From VBAS01 sp035318985 (GTDB taxonomy: Bacteria; Bacteroidota; Bacteroidia; Chitinophagales; Chitinophagaceae): a stretch of DNA of 64,000 nucleotides. Position 1 is the stretch's first letter; each line of letters begins with the position of its first letter. The translations under genes were made by a program, and so were the position numbers. Location: NCBI GenBank assembly GCA_035318985.1, contig DATHDP010000112.1, positions 1 to 64,000 on the forward strand, in the 5' to 3' direction. Of this stretch, positions 41,325 through 50,892 are shown piece after piece. The notes below the pieces were generated by a model that ran no database searches, was not told where the DNA came from, and was given only the letters and a program-made list of their open reading frames with translations.

Positions 41325-42005
41325 ATGAGAATAGATATAATAAGCGTTTTACCGGATCTGTTGCAAAGCCCGATGCAACACAGCATCATGAAAAGAGCTC
41401 AGGAAAAAAAATTATTAGAAGTTAATATACACAACCTGCGTCAATGGGCCATAAATGAATATGGACAGGTAGACGATTATCAATATGGTGGTGGCGCCGG
41501 CATGGTAATGATGTGTGAACCATTGGCAAAAGTTATAGAACAACTTTCTACAGAAAGAAAATACGATGAAGTGATCTATTTAACGCCGGATGGAGAAATG
41601 CTGGATCAAAAAATTGCAAATACTCTTTCACTGAAAGAGAATATCATCATGATCTGCGGGCACTATAAAGGCATTGATGAAAGGATCAGGGAACACTTTG
41701 TAACAAAAGAGATATCTATCGGAGACTATGTATTAAGCGGTGGCGAATTGGCCGCAGCCGTATTGGTTGATTGTATCGGCAGATTAATACCCGGAGTTTT
41801 AAATGATGAAACCTCGGCTTTATTCGATTCTTTCCAGGATAATTTACTTGCTCCACCAGTGTATACAAGGCCCGAAGATTTTCGCGGATGGAAAGTACCA
41901 GAGGCTTTGCTTAGTGGAAACCACAGGCTGATAGAAGAATGGCGCAATGAGGAATCCTTAAAAAGAACGAAAGAAAGGAGACCTGGTCTTTTAGAAAACC
42001 AGTGA
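41325..42005 (+). CDS. trmD: tRNA (guanine-37-N1)-methyltransferase
   Basis: A 226-residue SPOUT methyltransferase. MRIDIISVLPDLL at the N-terminus, DDYQYGGGAGMVMMCEP, ICGHYKGIDERIREH and SIGDYVLSGGELAAAVLVD are the TrmD trefoil-knot motifs that bind SAM. It methylates G37 of tRNAs reading CNN codons and so prevents frameshifting. TAACTTTA upstream of the start resembles a -7 element. It is away from rpsP-rimM, unlike the E. coli operon. Confidence 0.96.
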   Translation: MRIDIISVLPDLLQSPMQHSIMKRAQEKKLLEVNIHNLRQWAINEYGQVDDYQYGGGAGMVMMCEPLAKVIEQLSTERKYDEVIYLTPDGEMLDQKIANTLSLKENIIMICGHYKGIDERIREHFVTKEISIGDYVLSGGELAAAVLVDCIGRLIPGVLNDETSALFDSFQDNLLAPPVYTRPEDFRGWKVPEALLSGNHRLIEEWRNEESLKRTKERRPGLLENQ

Positions 42006-42361
42006 ACATTCGATCCTGCAGTCTATCCTATTATCTTTCTTATTATAATATTATCAACAAAAAAACATAGGATAACAAGATCATCAGTGCATTGATAACA
42101 AAGGTCTTTTTCATAAATACGGATTTAATACCAACAGTTACCATAATTCAAATCTAACGCCAAAGACTGTTTTAAAATACCGGATTTGTTCCTGCAGTTC
42201 ATATGGTTTTGCCCAGGAAAAATGTGCAGTATAATATATCTATTCAATTAACCATCTATCATTCCTTATGACTTTTTAAATGATTTTTACTTTACTTATT
42301 AAAGTAATTCTACAAATTACACTGTAAGTTTTCTGCAAGATCACCGAACAATTTTATAGCT
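42006..42361. other. Intergenic stretch with no recognised element
   Basis: AT-rich DNA after trmD. I see no ORF, hairpin with T-run, promoter match or repeat that I can support. Confidence 0.5.
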
Positions 42362-42644
42362 ATGAAAGAAATAATATTGAGCATATTACTATGCACTGCA
42401 TTTTCTAATGTTTCTTTTTGCCAGATAAATAAAGAAACGCTGATAAAAGAAGTAGAAGAAAAGCTAAAAACCAACAAAGCAACAATCTTTCATTACCGAA
42501 TTCCTGTTTGATGATGATGAACGGTTGGTTGGTAAAATAAGAGAGAATTCGATCCGTAATAATTTTATGATCTCAAAACCAGAAAAAGCAAAATCACCTT
42601 TTACACAAAAATTCTCTTACCCTATCACACTGGAGAAACAATAG
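42362..42644 (+). pseudogene. Small secreted protein gene with a frameshift
   Basis: ATG 42362 opens a frame with a signal peptide (MKEIILSILLCTAFSNVSFCQ) and a helix (KETLIKEVEEKLKTNK), but it stops at 42511. The other frame, from about 42480, continues the protein-like sequence ITEFLFDDDERLVGKIRENS...FSYPITLEKQ to TAG at 42644. Joined, they would give about 94 residues. A single-base change in the AAACCAACAAAGCAACAA region would explain it. It is either a decayed gene or a sequencing error; the family is unknown. Confidence 0.45.
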
Positions 42645-42722
42645 CAATCGTTTGCTCTATTTTATATTGATTTCATCTTCCTACCGTTTATTTCAGGAAC
42701 TTGCAGTTTCAACAATTGCAAA

Positions 42723-44162
42723 ATGAAATCAAACCGCAGAAAATTTTTACGCAATCTTTCTTTGGGAACCGGCGCATTATCTATCGGCATTCCGTCATTG
42801 GCTAAAATAAAACGAAACGAAGAAGATATTAATCCTGTTGCCGATCATGGCAAACAAAGCTTCAACATGTGCGGTTATGCTGCACCAAAAATGGATGTGG
42901 TTAGGATTGGCATAGTTGGTCTCGGTATGCGTGGTTCTGATGCAGTAGCAAGATTAAGTTTTATAGAAGGTGTTGAGATCACAGCACTTTGTGATAAATA
43001 TCCTGATCGTGTTACAAAAGCCCAGGCTACTTTGGAAAAAATGGGAAGACCTAAAGCAAAAGAATACAGTGGTAATGAAGGATACAAGGCTTTGTGTGAA
43101 AGCAATAATGTTGACCTTGTTTACACACCTACTCCATGGCATTTGCATACTCCTGTTGCTTTGTATGCAATGAATCATGGCAAACATGCAGCTACTGAAG
43201 TAAATGTTGGTGAAACGATCGATCAATGCTGGCAGGTAGTCGAAACATCAGAGAAAACAAAGAAGCATTGCATGATGCTGGAGAATTGTTGTTATGATTT
43301 TTTTGAATTACTCACATTAAATATGGTAAGACAAGGAATGTTTGGCGAATTAGTACATGCTGAAGGCGCTTATATTCATGATCTTTCAAAAGATTACCTA
43401 TTTAATAAAAATGCATACGCCGATATGTGGCGGTTAAAAGAAAATATTGGCAAGAACGGAAATCTTTATCCAACACATGGTCTTGGCCCCATTGCGCAAT
43501 GCATGAATATAAATCGTGGTGACAAATTTGATCACCTGGTAAGTATGAGCACCAATGATTTTACATTGAACAACCTTGCAAAAGAAATGTCAGCAAAGGA
43601 TGATTTCTTTAAAGAATATGTTGACAAGCCTTATCGCGGCAATATGAATACAACAATTATCCGCACCAATAAAGGCAAAAGCATCATGCTTCAACATGAT
43701 GTTTCTTCACTTCGTCCTTATTCAAGAATTCATTTGGTAAGCGGTACAAAAGGTGCAGCACAAAAATATCCTGGTCCGGAAAAAATTGCTTTTGGTCACA
43801 GTTGGATCAAAAAAGAAGAACTGGATGACCTCTATAAAAAATACTCGCCTCCGATCGTTAATCATATTGGTGAAATTGCAAAAGAAGTGGGTGGGCATGG
43901 TGGTATGGATTTTATTATGGACTGGAGATTGATCGATTGCTTACGCAATGGTTTACCACTTGATCAGAATGTATATGATGCCGCTGCATGGAGTAGTATC
44001 TTTCATTTAAGTCAGCAATCAGTAAAAGCAAGATCAAAAACTGTAGATGTACCGGACTTTACAAGAGGTGCATGGAAAACAAACAAGCCTCATGATATGA
44101 CGTTGGATGGCGGAGCTACGACAACTGTCAGAAAAATTAAACCTGATCAAAAAAGTAATTAA
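42723..44162 (+). CDS. Gfo/Idh/MocA-family oxidoreductase, exported
   Basis: This 479-residue protein has a twin-arginine-type N-terminus (MKSNRRKFLRNLSLGTGALS). The Rossmann domain follows (VVRIGIVGLGMRGSDAVARL, then ALCDKYPDR), with the family motif TPTPWHLHTPVALYAMNHGKHAATEVN, where the EK/P step gives sugar binding. The C-terminal part (YPTHGLGPIAQCM) resembles the Bacteroidota group that includes exported glycosidases acting by NAD-dependent oxidation (GH109-like). Substrate unknown; most likely a periplasmic sugar or glycan enzyme. A bidirectional terminator follows. Confidence 0.88.
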   Translation: MKSNRRKFLRNLSLGTGALSIGIPSLAKIKRNEEDINPVADHGKQSFNMCGYAAPKMDVVRIGIVGLGMRGSDAVARLSFIEGVEITALCDKYPDRVTKAQATLEKMGRPKAKEYSGNEGYKALCESNNVDLVYTPTPWHLHTPVALYAMNHGKHAATEVNVGETIDQCWQVVETSEKTKKHCMMLENCCYDFFELLTLNMVRQGMFGELVHAEGAYIHDLSKDYLFNKNAYADMWRLKENIGKNGNLYPTHGLGPIAQCMNINRGDKFDHLVSMSTNDFTLNNLAKEMSAKDDFFKEYVDKPYRGNMNTTIIRTNKGKSIMLQHDVSSLRPYSRIHLVSGTKGAAQKYPGPEKIAFGHSWIKKEELDDLYKKYSPPIVNHIGEIAKEVGGHGGMDFIMDWRLIDCLRNGLPLDQNVYDAAAWSSIFHLSQQSVKARSKTVDVPDFTRGAWKTNKPHDMTLDGGATTTVRKIKPDQKSN

Positions 44163-44199
44163 AAAAAAAGCCGCTGTTAAAGCGGCATTTTTTATTATA
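44161..44199. terminator. Bidirectional terminator between convergent genes
   Basis: GCCGCT-GTTAA-AGCGGC stem (44170-44186) is flanked by A9 on the left and T6 on the right, so it works in both directions: for the oxidoreductase (plus) and the DUF4331 pair (minus). Confidence 0.85.
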
Positions 44200-44205
44200 G
44201 ATTAA

Positions 44206-44754
44206 TCAATGTGGACTTGCCATATAAGGGAATGAAGCAAGGAATGGTTTATCATTTCCATTTACATGGTCGCTGGTAAGACCGGGATTAGATGTACCGG
44301 TTGCCCCGCCAAAGATCAATGTCAGTTCTACATCGATCACATCATCTGCCAATGCACGACCAGTTAGGACCTGTGTTCCATTGTAAAAAGAAGTAACTCC
44401 GGTTGTACTTGCATTTAAAACATCAGTCACAAGCACACTTGCAAAAGTATTTTTATCGAGACCGAGGATGTTTGTTGTATATCCAAATGCCGTAAGCTTA
44501 TTTATAAAATCTGTCTTAAATGCAGCATCCATAGCAGATGGTGTTGTTGTATTGAATTCATTTTTCCTTGATGAGCCAACGAACACAGTATTGATCGCAG
44601 GTCTTGCCATTTGATCACCCTGTACGTATACTTCTTGTTGAGGTGGAACACCTCCCGCTTTTGAAGCATCCCCATTATTGTTATTTAAATTTTTCTGGCA
44701 AGCTGAAAAGATTACTACAGATGCCACAAATACATATTTAAAGATCTTTTTCAT
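44206..44754 (-). CDS. Lipoprotein equal to the C-terminal half of DUF4331
   Basis: A 182-residue protein with a lipobox (VIFSACQK, lipid Cys at 19). After a short linker it has the late DUF4331 motifs: DQMARPAINTVFV, GRALADDVIDVELTLIFGG and VNGNDKPFLASFPYMASPH. Full DUF4331 proteins are about 400-500 residues; here the family is divided between this gene and the one just upstream (25-base gap). The two products would have to meet in the periplasm. No function is established for the family. Confidence 0.8.
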   Translation of the reverse strand: MKKIFKYVFVASVVIFSACQKNLNNNNGDASKAGGVPPQQEVYVQGDQMARPAINTVFVGSSRKNEFNTTTPSAMDAAFKTDFINKLTAFGYTTNILGLDKNTFASVLVTDVLNASTTGVTSFYNGTQVLTGRALADDVIDVELTLIFGGATGTSNPGLTSDHVNGNDKPFLASFPYMASPH

Positions 44755-44778
44755 TTTTTGATTTTTAAAATTTAGTAA

Positions 44779-45456
44779 TCAGTTTACTGATGTCGAACCT
44801 GTAGCAGATTTAGATTCGGCCCAAACATTGATAGTGCCATTGCTTCCAAGTAAAGACTTTGGAACTTCAACTACAATTGCCATTACATTCGTACCGGCAA
44901 AAGTGTCGTTACCGGGATTGTTGAATGAAGATGCCGTTCCTGCAATTACTTGCCTGAAACGTACAAGGTCAAAGAAAAACGGATCATCACGGGGACCAGC
45001 AAATGCTTTTACCCCATTATCACCAGTAGCAGTTAAAGCATCTTGTCCATACTTAGTAATATCAGTCTGCACAGAAAGCTTATTAATGTTTAAATAACTA
45101 ATAGTGCCTGCCACTTTGGGCATAGAAGGGCCATACACTTTCATTTTACCATTTTTTGCAATGCATTGGATCACGAGGTCTTCGACATTGTCGCCGTTAT
45201 TATCAATATTGAACTCTATCATTGTATTCTCATCAAATCCTGCATCAGCAGTTGCGGCGGGAGAAAGTAATCCGTGTGTGTTGGCAACAAAAACCATATT
45301 GTCAGGATTTTGGCCACGGAAAACGTAAACGTCTGTAATGTCAGTCGGCTTGTTCGTAACAGCTGGTGCATCGATATGATCTGCAGCGTATATAATACCA
45401 GCAGCGGCAACGACCAGGCACACAAATACTGTTATGAAAATTTTTCTTTTTTTCAT
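44779..45456 (-). CDS. N-terminal half of DUF4331, exported
   Basis: A 225-residue protein with a signal peptide (MKKRKIFITVFVCLVVAAAGIIYA). Mature start ADHIDAPAV corresponds to the SSHREAP-like beginning of DUF4331, followed by DITDVYVFRGQNPDNMVFV, FNIDNNGDNVEDLV and the AFAGPRDDPFFFDLVRF segment. The sequence stops at INVWAESKSATGSTSVN, precisely where full-length relatives go on with the part found in the next gene. Confidence 0.82.
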   Translation of the reverse strand: MKKRKIFITVFVCLVVAAAGIIYAADHIDAPAVTNKPTDITDVYVFRGQNPDNMVFVANTHGLLSPAATADAGFDENTMIEFNIDNNGDNVEDLVIQCIAKNGKMKVYGPSMPKVAGTISYLNINKLSVQTDITKYGQDALTATGDNGVKAFAGPRDDPFFFDLVRFRQVIAGTASSFNNPGNDTFAGTNVMAIVVEVPKSLLGSNGTINVWAESKSATGSTSVN

Positions 45457-45628
45457 TTTGAAAGTTTTTTAATTATGTGATTTGTTAATTAGTTCACCAG
45501 TTGGATAAGTTTCCTATGAGCGGATTGATGTATAAATGCCGGGCAATACAGTAATAGATACGAGGGATGATGTATCATGGATTTAAACGAATAAAAAAAG
45601 ACTGCGTTTAGCTTGATAAATTGAAGTA

Positions 45629-46252
45629 TTACAGAAGCCTGAATTTATTCAACGCTTCAACCTTATTTTGAACGTGTAGTTTTTGATAAATATTCTTAAG
45701 ATGTTTTTTCACAGTTTCCGGGCTGATAACAAGTCGTATTGCAATTTCCTTATAAAGTAATCCTTGGGCTACTTGTTCAAGCACTTCCTTTTCCCGTTGG
45801 CTCAATAAAGAATTTACATCATTGATGACAGGTTTTTGAAAAGCGCCGATCACTTTCCTGGCAATAAAAGGACTCATGGGTGATCCACCGTTGATAAGAT
45901 CATGAATGGCTTTTACGATTTCTTCTTTAGTGATCGGGTCTTTTACTATATAGCCTGCGGCACCGCTTTTTAAAGCTTCAAAAATGGTATCATTATCATC
46001 ATGAATTGTACACACCATGAATAGTGTTTGCGGTATCTTATCTTTCAGTCGTACGATCAGTTCAGGACCACGCAATCCCGGTAAACTAATATCTACGATC
46101 GCAATATCAGGCGGTGATTGCATTAATCCAATTAATGCTTTTTCGGCGCTGTTATACGAACCCGCTAACGTTGTATCTTTTTCCTGGTCCACAATTGTTT
46201 CCAGGGCTGTTCGAAATTGATCGTTGTCCTCTACGATGGCTACTTTGATCAT
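45629..46252 (-). CDS. NarL/FixJ-type response regulator
   Basis: A 207-residue regulator: receiver domain with phospho-acceptor D54 (AIVDISLPG) and acidic VEDND at the start, then a LuxR-type HTH (LSQREKEVLEQVAQGLLYKE, then IAIRLVISPETVKKHL). It should bind DNA once phosphorylated. Its start overlaps the sensor kinase stop by 4 bases, so they are a cognate pair. The target genes are unknown; the DUF4331 pair is the nearest downstream candidate. Confidence 0.93.
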   Translation of the reverse strand: MIKVAIVEDNDQFRTALETIVDQEKDTTLAGSYNSAEKALIGLMQSPPDIAIVDISLPGLRGPELIVRLKDKIPQTLFMVCTIHDDNDTIFEALKSGAAGYIVKDPITKEEIVKAIHDLINGGSPMSPFIARKVIGAFQKPVINDVNSLLSQREKEVLEQVAQGLLYKEIAIRLVISPETVKKHLKNIYQKLHVQNKVEALNKFRLL

Positions 46253-49200
46253 AAAAACTGTTTATAAGGTATTTCAAACTTTAAGGTAAACCCTTCCTGG
46301 TTTTGAATAAAAATTTTTCCATTCAATTGATGAATTCGTTGTTTCATGTTTTTAAGTCCATTTCCTATATTGCTATTTTCATCAACATGCATTCCCTTTC
46401 CATTATCTGAAACTGTAATGATCAATTGCTCATCACAGGCAATATTAATAGTCACTTTATCGGCGCCTGAATGTTTAATAATATTATGGATTGCTTCTTT
46501 CACCGTAAGAAAAATATTTCTTCTTGATTCCCCGTCAATTTCAAGATCGGGTATTTTTTCCGGAATAGTAATAGTAAGCTGGCAAGGGTAATGCTCCAGC
46601 CATGATCTTGCCTGTCTCTGAATATATGAAATAAGGCTTGACAATTCATCATTCTCGGTATTTAAACTCCAGATCACTTCTTTCATCTTAGCAGAAATGT
46701 CGCCAACTGACTCATATATTTTTTCAACTTCACTGCTTGCTGCAGTGTCTTTTACTTTGCCTTTGGTCATTTCTGTCAGGAGCCTTATACCCGAAAGTCC
46801 GGCTCCGATATCATCATGCATTTCAGCCGATATCCTTTGCCTTTCGAATTGTATCGCTAACTGCTTTTCCAATAAAGCTCTTTGTTTTCTCAACCTTGAA
46901 ATATAAATGAGACGTACAATGAATATTATAATTGATAAGGCAACTATTGCTACCAGCATACGAAACCACCATGTTTGGTACCAAAACGGAAGTATCTCAA
47001 GATTAATACCAACTGCATCCTCTACAAAATCTCCTTTTTCATTTAAATACCTGATATCGATCTCGTAGTCTCCATACTTAAGAGCATTTAGCTCTATTTT
47101 ATTTTCATCATTCACAGATAAAAACTCATTCTGAAATCCTTTGATCTTATAACTAAAACGTGGTTTATTATTTGTAAATGACAATGCACTTAACCATATA
47201 GTAGCATTAGAGGTTCCGGGTGGCAATTGCACATTCTTCCATTCAATATCATTAAGCGTAATTCTATTATTCTTTTTTATGTACTCCAGCTTTTTTATAT
47301 AAACAGGAAATGAATAAGAATTGCCTTTATAATTATCCAATTTGACCGATGTAAAACCATTGACTCCTGCAAAAAATAGTTTACCGTCAAAAGATAAGGC
47401 GCCTTTTTCATCAAAAGAATTATCATGCAGACCATCTTCTACAAAGTAGTTAAGACATTTTTTTATTTTATAATTTACTCTTGATAAACCATTGTTTGTA
47501 CTTACCCAAAATATGCTGTCTTTTCCAGGAAGTATACCATAAACTGCATTATTACATAAGCCGTCTTGTTCAGTGATATATGTCCATTGACCAGTTTTTT
47601 TATCGTAACCATTTATGCCGCCGCCATAAGTACCAAACCATAAAACAGAACCATCATCATACATATCGAAAAAAACACCCGCCTTGAATCCACTATCATT
47701 ACGATCATACCTGAGTAACTGAATTACTGAATCTTTTTTAAGATCGAACTTTGCTACTGCTTTATCAAACAACAACCAAAGAAATCCATCTTTATCAAGT
47801 TTAAGATTGTGGATATGATTTTCAGGTATTCCTCCTGATCTTACACCCCCTGCCTTCATTTGTTCAATAGTGTGATCTTTCAAATTCCATATTATTAATC
47901 CTTCCTGCTCTTCGCTTGCCCAGTAGATCTTATCCCCGGATCTTATCGTGTTATTAAAATAATTATTTATAAACGATCGCCACTCGGGATATTTCTGCAG
48001 TAATAAATCTTTTGATAGTTTTTTATCAGATGGTCTGTATCCATACATTCCGTCGTCAGAACAGATCAGCCAAAAGTCTTCATCTTTTTTAAAAACATAG
48101 TGAATGATACCCAACGCCGCAGTTCCATTGATCTTATTTACTTCTTCAGAAACAATATCACATAAGTATAATCCGTCAGTACCACAAGCAAAAAGTTTTG
48201 TTTCATTTACCGGAACAAGTGAATAAATATGATTCATCCGGGGGTTGCCATTTCTTCCACCTTTGAATGCAGCAAATGGGGATGGTTGAAGGCTCATTCT
48301 TGAAAGATCAGTAAGGGAACTTACCCAAAGACCATTTTCATTGTCGACAAAAAGATCTGTAATAAAATTATTCGCAAACTCTGTGTTACCAACCAGGTCG
48401 AATTGATTTGCTGTCATATCAATTTTGCCGAGCCCGTTATTTGTACCGACCCAAAGTTCATTTTTGTTTTTTGTCATCATGCAATTGATAGCATAATCAC
48501 CGGTTGCAGAGGTATTGATTTCCCTTCCTGCCATCCACACACCGTCCCTGATCTTTCCGCTGAATATGTTTGAGCCCGAACTAATATAGCAGCTATCATT
48601 TATAGTTACAAGATCGGTAGCAGTAATGTTATCAGGCCCCGGGTCTTCCAACTTTTTTATGCTGTTCTGAATTTCAAATGAATTTATATTATAAAAAAGG
48701 ACTCCAAAATTAACTGCACCGATCGCTATTGTATTCTTATTTACCGGCCTGATAAATGAAACATTAATAGCAGATCTAAGTTCAGCTTTCTTCTGATAAT
48801 CTTTGTAAGTCTTTTCATTTAAACTATACACTTTTAAAAAATCTTTACCGCCAACCCAAAGATTGTTTTCTGTATCACAAAAGATCTTTGTTATCCATAA
48901 ATTAGGAAGGCCTTTTTCTTTTCCTGATGTTTCTGATAAAAGATGAGTTATTTTCTGTGTCCTTATATTAATTGCTTCGACACCTCCGCTAAAAGATGCG
49001 ACATATAGGTTCTCGTCATTTCCTAATGCGATATCAGTAATAAAATTTTCCCTGATATTGATGTCCGCATCACTGCTTTTCCTAAATGATTCAAAACTGG
49101 TACCATCATACCGGTAAACTCCATCCTGTGTTGCCAACCATATAAATCCATATTTATCCTGTAACACCTTTTTTATATTATAGGTGTTAAGGCCTTCTTT

Positions 49201-49293
49201 AAAAGAATAGGTCCTCACATTAAACTCCTGCGCAATACATAAGTTTTGAGTCAAAAAAAACAAGAAAGCCGTAAGAATAAATGGTGACTTCAT
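46249..49293 (-). CDS. Two-component-regulator propeller sensor histidine kinase
   Basis: A 1014-residue sensor: signal peptide (residues 1-21), two reg_prop beta-propellers (about 25-650; repeats such as LQDKYGFIWLATQDGVYRYD), and a Y_Y_Y domain (about 690-760). One membrane segment follows (about 775-795), then a HisKA_3 dimerisation domain with H826 in AEMHDDIGAGLSG, and an HATPase (VTINIACDEQLIITVSDNGKG). The large periplasmic propeller likely senses an extracellular molecule. Unlike many Bacteroidota relatives it is not a hybrid with its own receiver and AraC domain; the regulator is separate (45629). Confidence 0.93.
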   Translation of the reverse strand: MKSPFILTAFLFFLTQNLCIAQEFNVRTYSFKEGLNTYNIKKVLQDKYGFIWLATQDGVYRYDGTSFESFRKSSDADINIRENFITDIALGNDENLYVASFSGGVEAINIRTQKITHLLSETSGKEKGLPNLWITKIFCDTENNLWVGGKDFLKVYSLNEKTYKDYQKKAELRSAINVSFIRPVNKNTIAIGAVNFGVLFYNINSFEIQNSIKKLEDPGPDNITATDLVTINDSCYISSGSNIFSGKIRDGVWMAGREINTSATGDYAINCMMTKNKNELWVGTNNGLGKIDMTANQFDLVGNTEFANNFITDLFVDNENGLWVSSLTDLSRMSLQPSPFAAFKGGRNGNPRMNHIYSLVPVNETKLFACGTDGLYLCDIVSEEVNKINGTAALGIIHYVFKKDEDFWLICSDDGMYGYRPSDKKLSKDLLLQKYPEWRSFINNYFNNTIRSGDKIYWASEEQEGLIIWNLKDHTIEQMKAGGVRSGGIPENHIHNLKLDKDGFLWLLFDKAVAKFDLKKDSVIQLLRYDRNDSGFKAGVFFDMYDDGSVLWFGTYGGGINGYDKKTGQWTYITEQDGLCNNAVYGILPGKDSIFWVSTNNGLSRVNYKIKKCLNYFVEDGLHDNSFDEKGALSFDGKLFFAGVNGFTSVKLDNYKGNSYSFPVYIKKLEYIKKNNRITLNDIEWKNVQLPPGTSNATIWLSALSFTNNKPRFSYKIKGFQNEFLSVNDENKIELNALKYGDYEIDIRYLNEKGDFVEDAVGINLEILPFWYQTWWFRMLVAIVALSIIIFIVRLIYISRLRKQRALLEKQLAIQFERQRISAEMHDDIGAGLSGIRLLTEMTKGKVKDTAASSEVEKIYESVGDISAKMKEVIWSLNTENDELSSLISYIQRQARSWLEHYPCQLTITIPEKIPDLEIDGESRRNIFLTVKEAIHNIIKHSGADKVTINIACDEQLIITVSDNGKGMHVDENSNIGNGLKNMKQRIHQLNGKIFIQNQEGFTLKFEIPYKQFL

Positions 49294-49355
49294 GGAAACC
49301 TGATAATTATGAATTAAATTAAGAATAATTTTAGACTAACAAACCAACCTCTTCC

Positions 49356-50882
49356 ATGAAAAAGAAAATACCCCCAAAAAAGTGGACACTCATTTTTTTG
49401 CTTAGTGCAAAGAATAATCTTTTTAACGAGCAGCTAAAGGTAATACAGGAAATATATTCAGTCGGCAGTAATAAAGATGTCGATTTTGTGATCTTATTTG
49501 ATGCAATTGAAGGAGATAAGTTCTCAAAAAAGTTTTCTGCTCCGGCAATTTATCATGTTAATAAGGATGATGATTTTCTATCTGATGTTAGCTTTCATCA
49601 ACTGCCTACTACTGCAAAAGGACTCACCACAAAAAAGAACTTTGAAAAGCTATTAAGGATGGCCATCCAAAATTTTCCTGCAGAGAATTTTGGTTTCTTT
49701 TATAAAGGGCATGGCGGGCCCGCAACAACTGACATTTCAAAAGGGGCTTTTGATACAAGACTGGTAAATGTAGACGTGAGGATGAAAGACGCAAGTATAG
49801 AAAGAAAATATTCAAAAGCTCAGCACGGATGGGATTTTGAAGGATATTGCGAATACCCAGCAATTTCAAAAAACAAAGTAAAACAAAAACCGATCTTACT
49901 CATTTACAGCAGGGGAAATACGGAATCGCTTACTTATTCCGGCATGGCTGATGTGATCAAGACATGCTTCAAGAAAAGTCCGGGGTTTATATGCCTGGAT
50001 TGTTGCTGGGCTCAGCAAATTGAAAATGCAAACAAGTTTGTTGGACTTACAGATTATTTTATTGCTTCTCCTGACGAAATGCCTGCCTTGGGATTAGGGT
50101 ACACACAACTTTGTAAACAATTTTTGAAAAGACCTCACATAAAAGCAAGGGAAGTTGCCAATTTACTTGTATCCATATTTTATTGTACCAATTATGCTGA
50201 TTATGATAGTGATGTGCCTGAATTCAGAAAGATGGGTGTATCACTTACCAGTCTTTCCCTTTCAAACTTTAGATCGTTTACAGATCCTTTTACTATCCTC
50301 TGCAGATATTTAATTGATAAATTAAAATTTAAAGACGATCAAACTTATGTATTGATACATAATGCGAGAGCTCAGTGTCTCGACTATACATATAAAGACA
50401 CGGATAAGTTAAAAGCGGGTAAAATAGATTACCCGATGTTCAATATTGACCTCATCTGGTTCCTGGAAAATTTATTATACTATAATGTTGACCTGCCATT
50501 GGACAATAAAATTTTCGAAGTCATCAATCAGCTTCAAAACAATGTTATTGCCGGGTTCATGGGTAATAACTATAAAAAGCCCTCCCCAGGATCGAGGGCT
50601 ATTGGTGGTAACGGTATTGCTATTTGTTTCCCCGCAAACAAAGAACATGCAGAAGAATCTATTTTAAAAGATAATAAAATCGCTTTTTTCAAAACTACTG
50701 GATGGAAAGAACTGCTTACCCTCTATTACAATTATAAGTTTGATGAGAAAAAAAGCAAAGCAAAAGCCGGACCTACATTTAAAGGATTGACTCTCGAAAA
50801 ATCATTAGCAAAAGATCCGGACAGGTTGATCTTTCATAGAAAAAGTAAATCAGCTAAACCTTCAAGAGCTTTAGCAAAATAG
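49356..50882 (+). CDS. Clostripain-like (C11) cysteine peptidase homologue
   Basis: A 508-residue caspase-fold protein: KKWTLIFLLSAKNNLFNEQL is the first beta-alpha unit, DVDFVILFDA the second. FFYKGHGG holds the likely catalytic His (H119) and FICLDCCWAQQIENA the Cys (C216 or C217). These are the two halves of the clostripain dyad. There is no signal peptide, so it appears cytoplasmic, which is unusual for a secreted-peptidase family. The C-terminal 200 residues carry no recognised domain. It is divergent from the sensor kinase. Confidence 0.75.
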   Translation: MKKKIPPKKWTLIFLLSAKNNLFNEQLKVIQEIYSVGSNKDVDFVILFDAIEGDKFSKKFSAPAIYHVNKDDDFLSDVSFHQLPTTAKGLTTKKNFEKLLRMAIQNFPAENFGFFYKGHGGPATTDISKGAFDTRLVNVDVRMKDASIERKYSKAQHGWDFEGYCEYPAISKNKVKQKPILLIYSRGNTESLTYSGMADVIKTCFKKSPGFICLDCCWAQQIENANKFVGLTDYFIASPDEMPALGLGYTQLCKQFLKRPHIKAREVANLLVSIFYCTNYADYDSDVPEFRKMGVSLTSLSLSNFRSFTDPFTILCRYLIDKLKFKDDQTYVLIHNARAQCLDYTYKDTDKLKAGKIDYPMFNIDLIWFLENLLYYNVDLPLDNKIFEVINQLQNNVIAGFMGNNYKKPSPGSRAIGGNGIAICFPANKEHAEESILKDNKIAFFKTTGWKELLTLYYNYKFDEKKSKAKAGPTFKGLTLEKSLAKDPDRLIFHRKSKSAKPSRALAK

Positions 50883-50892
50883 ATCTGAATAT

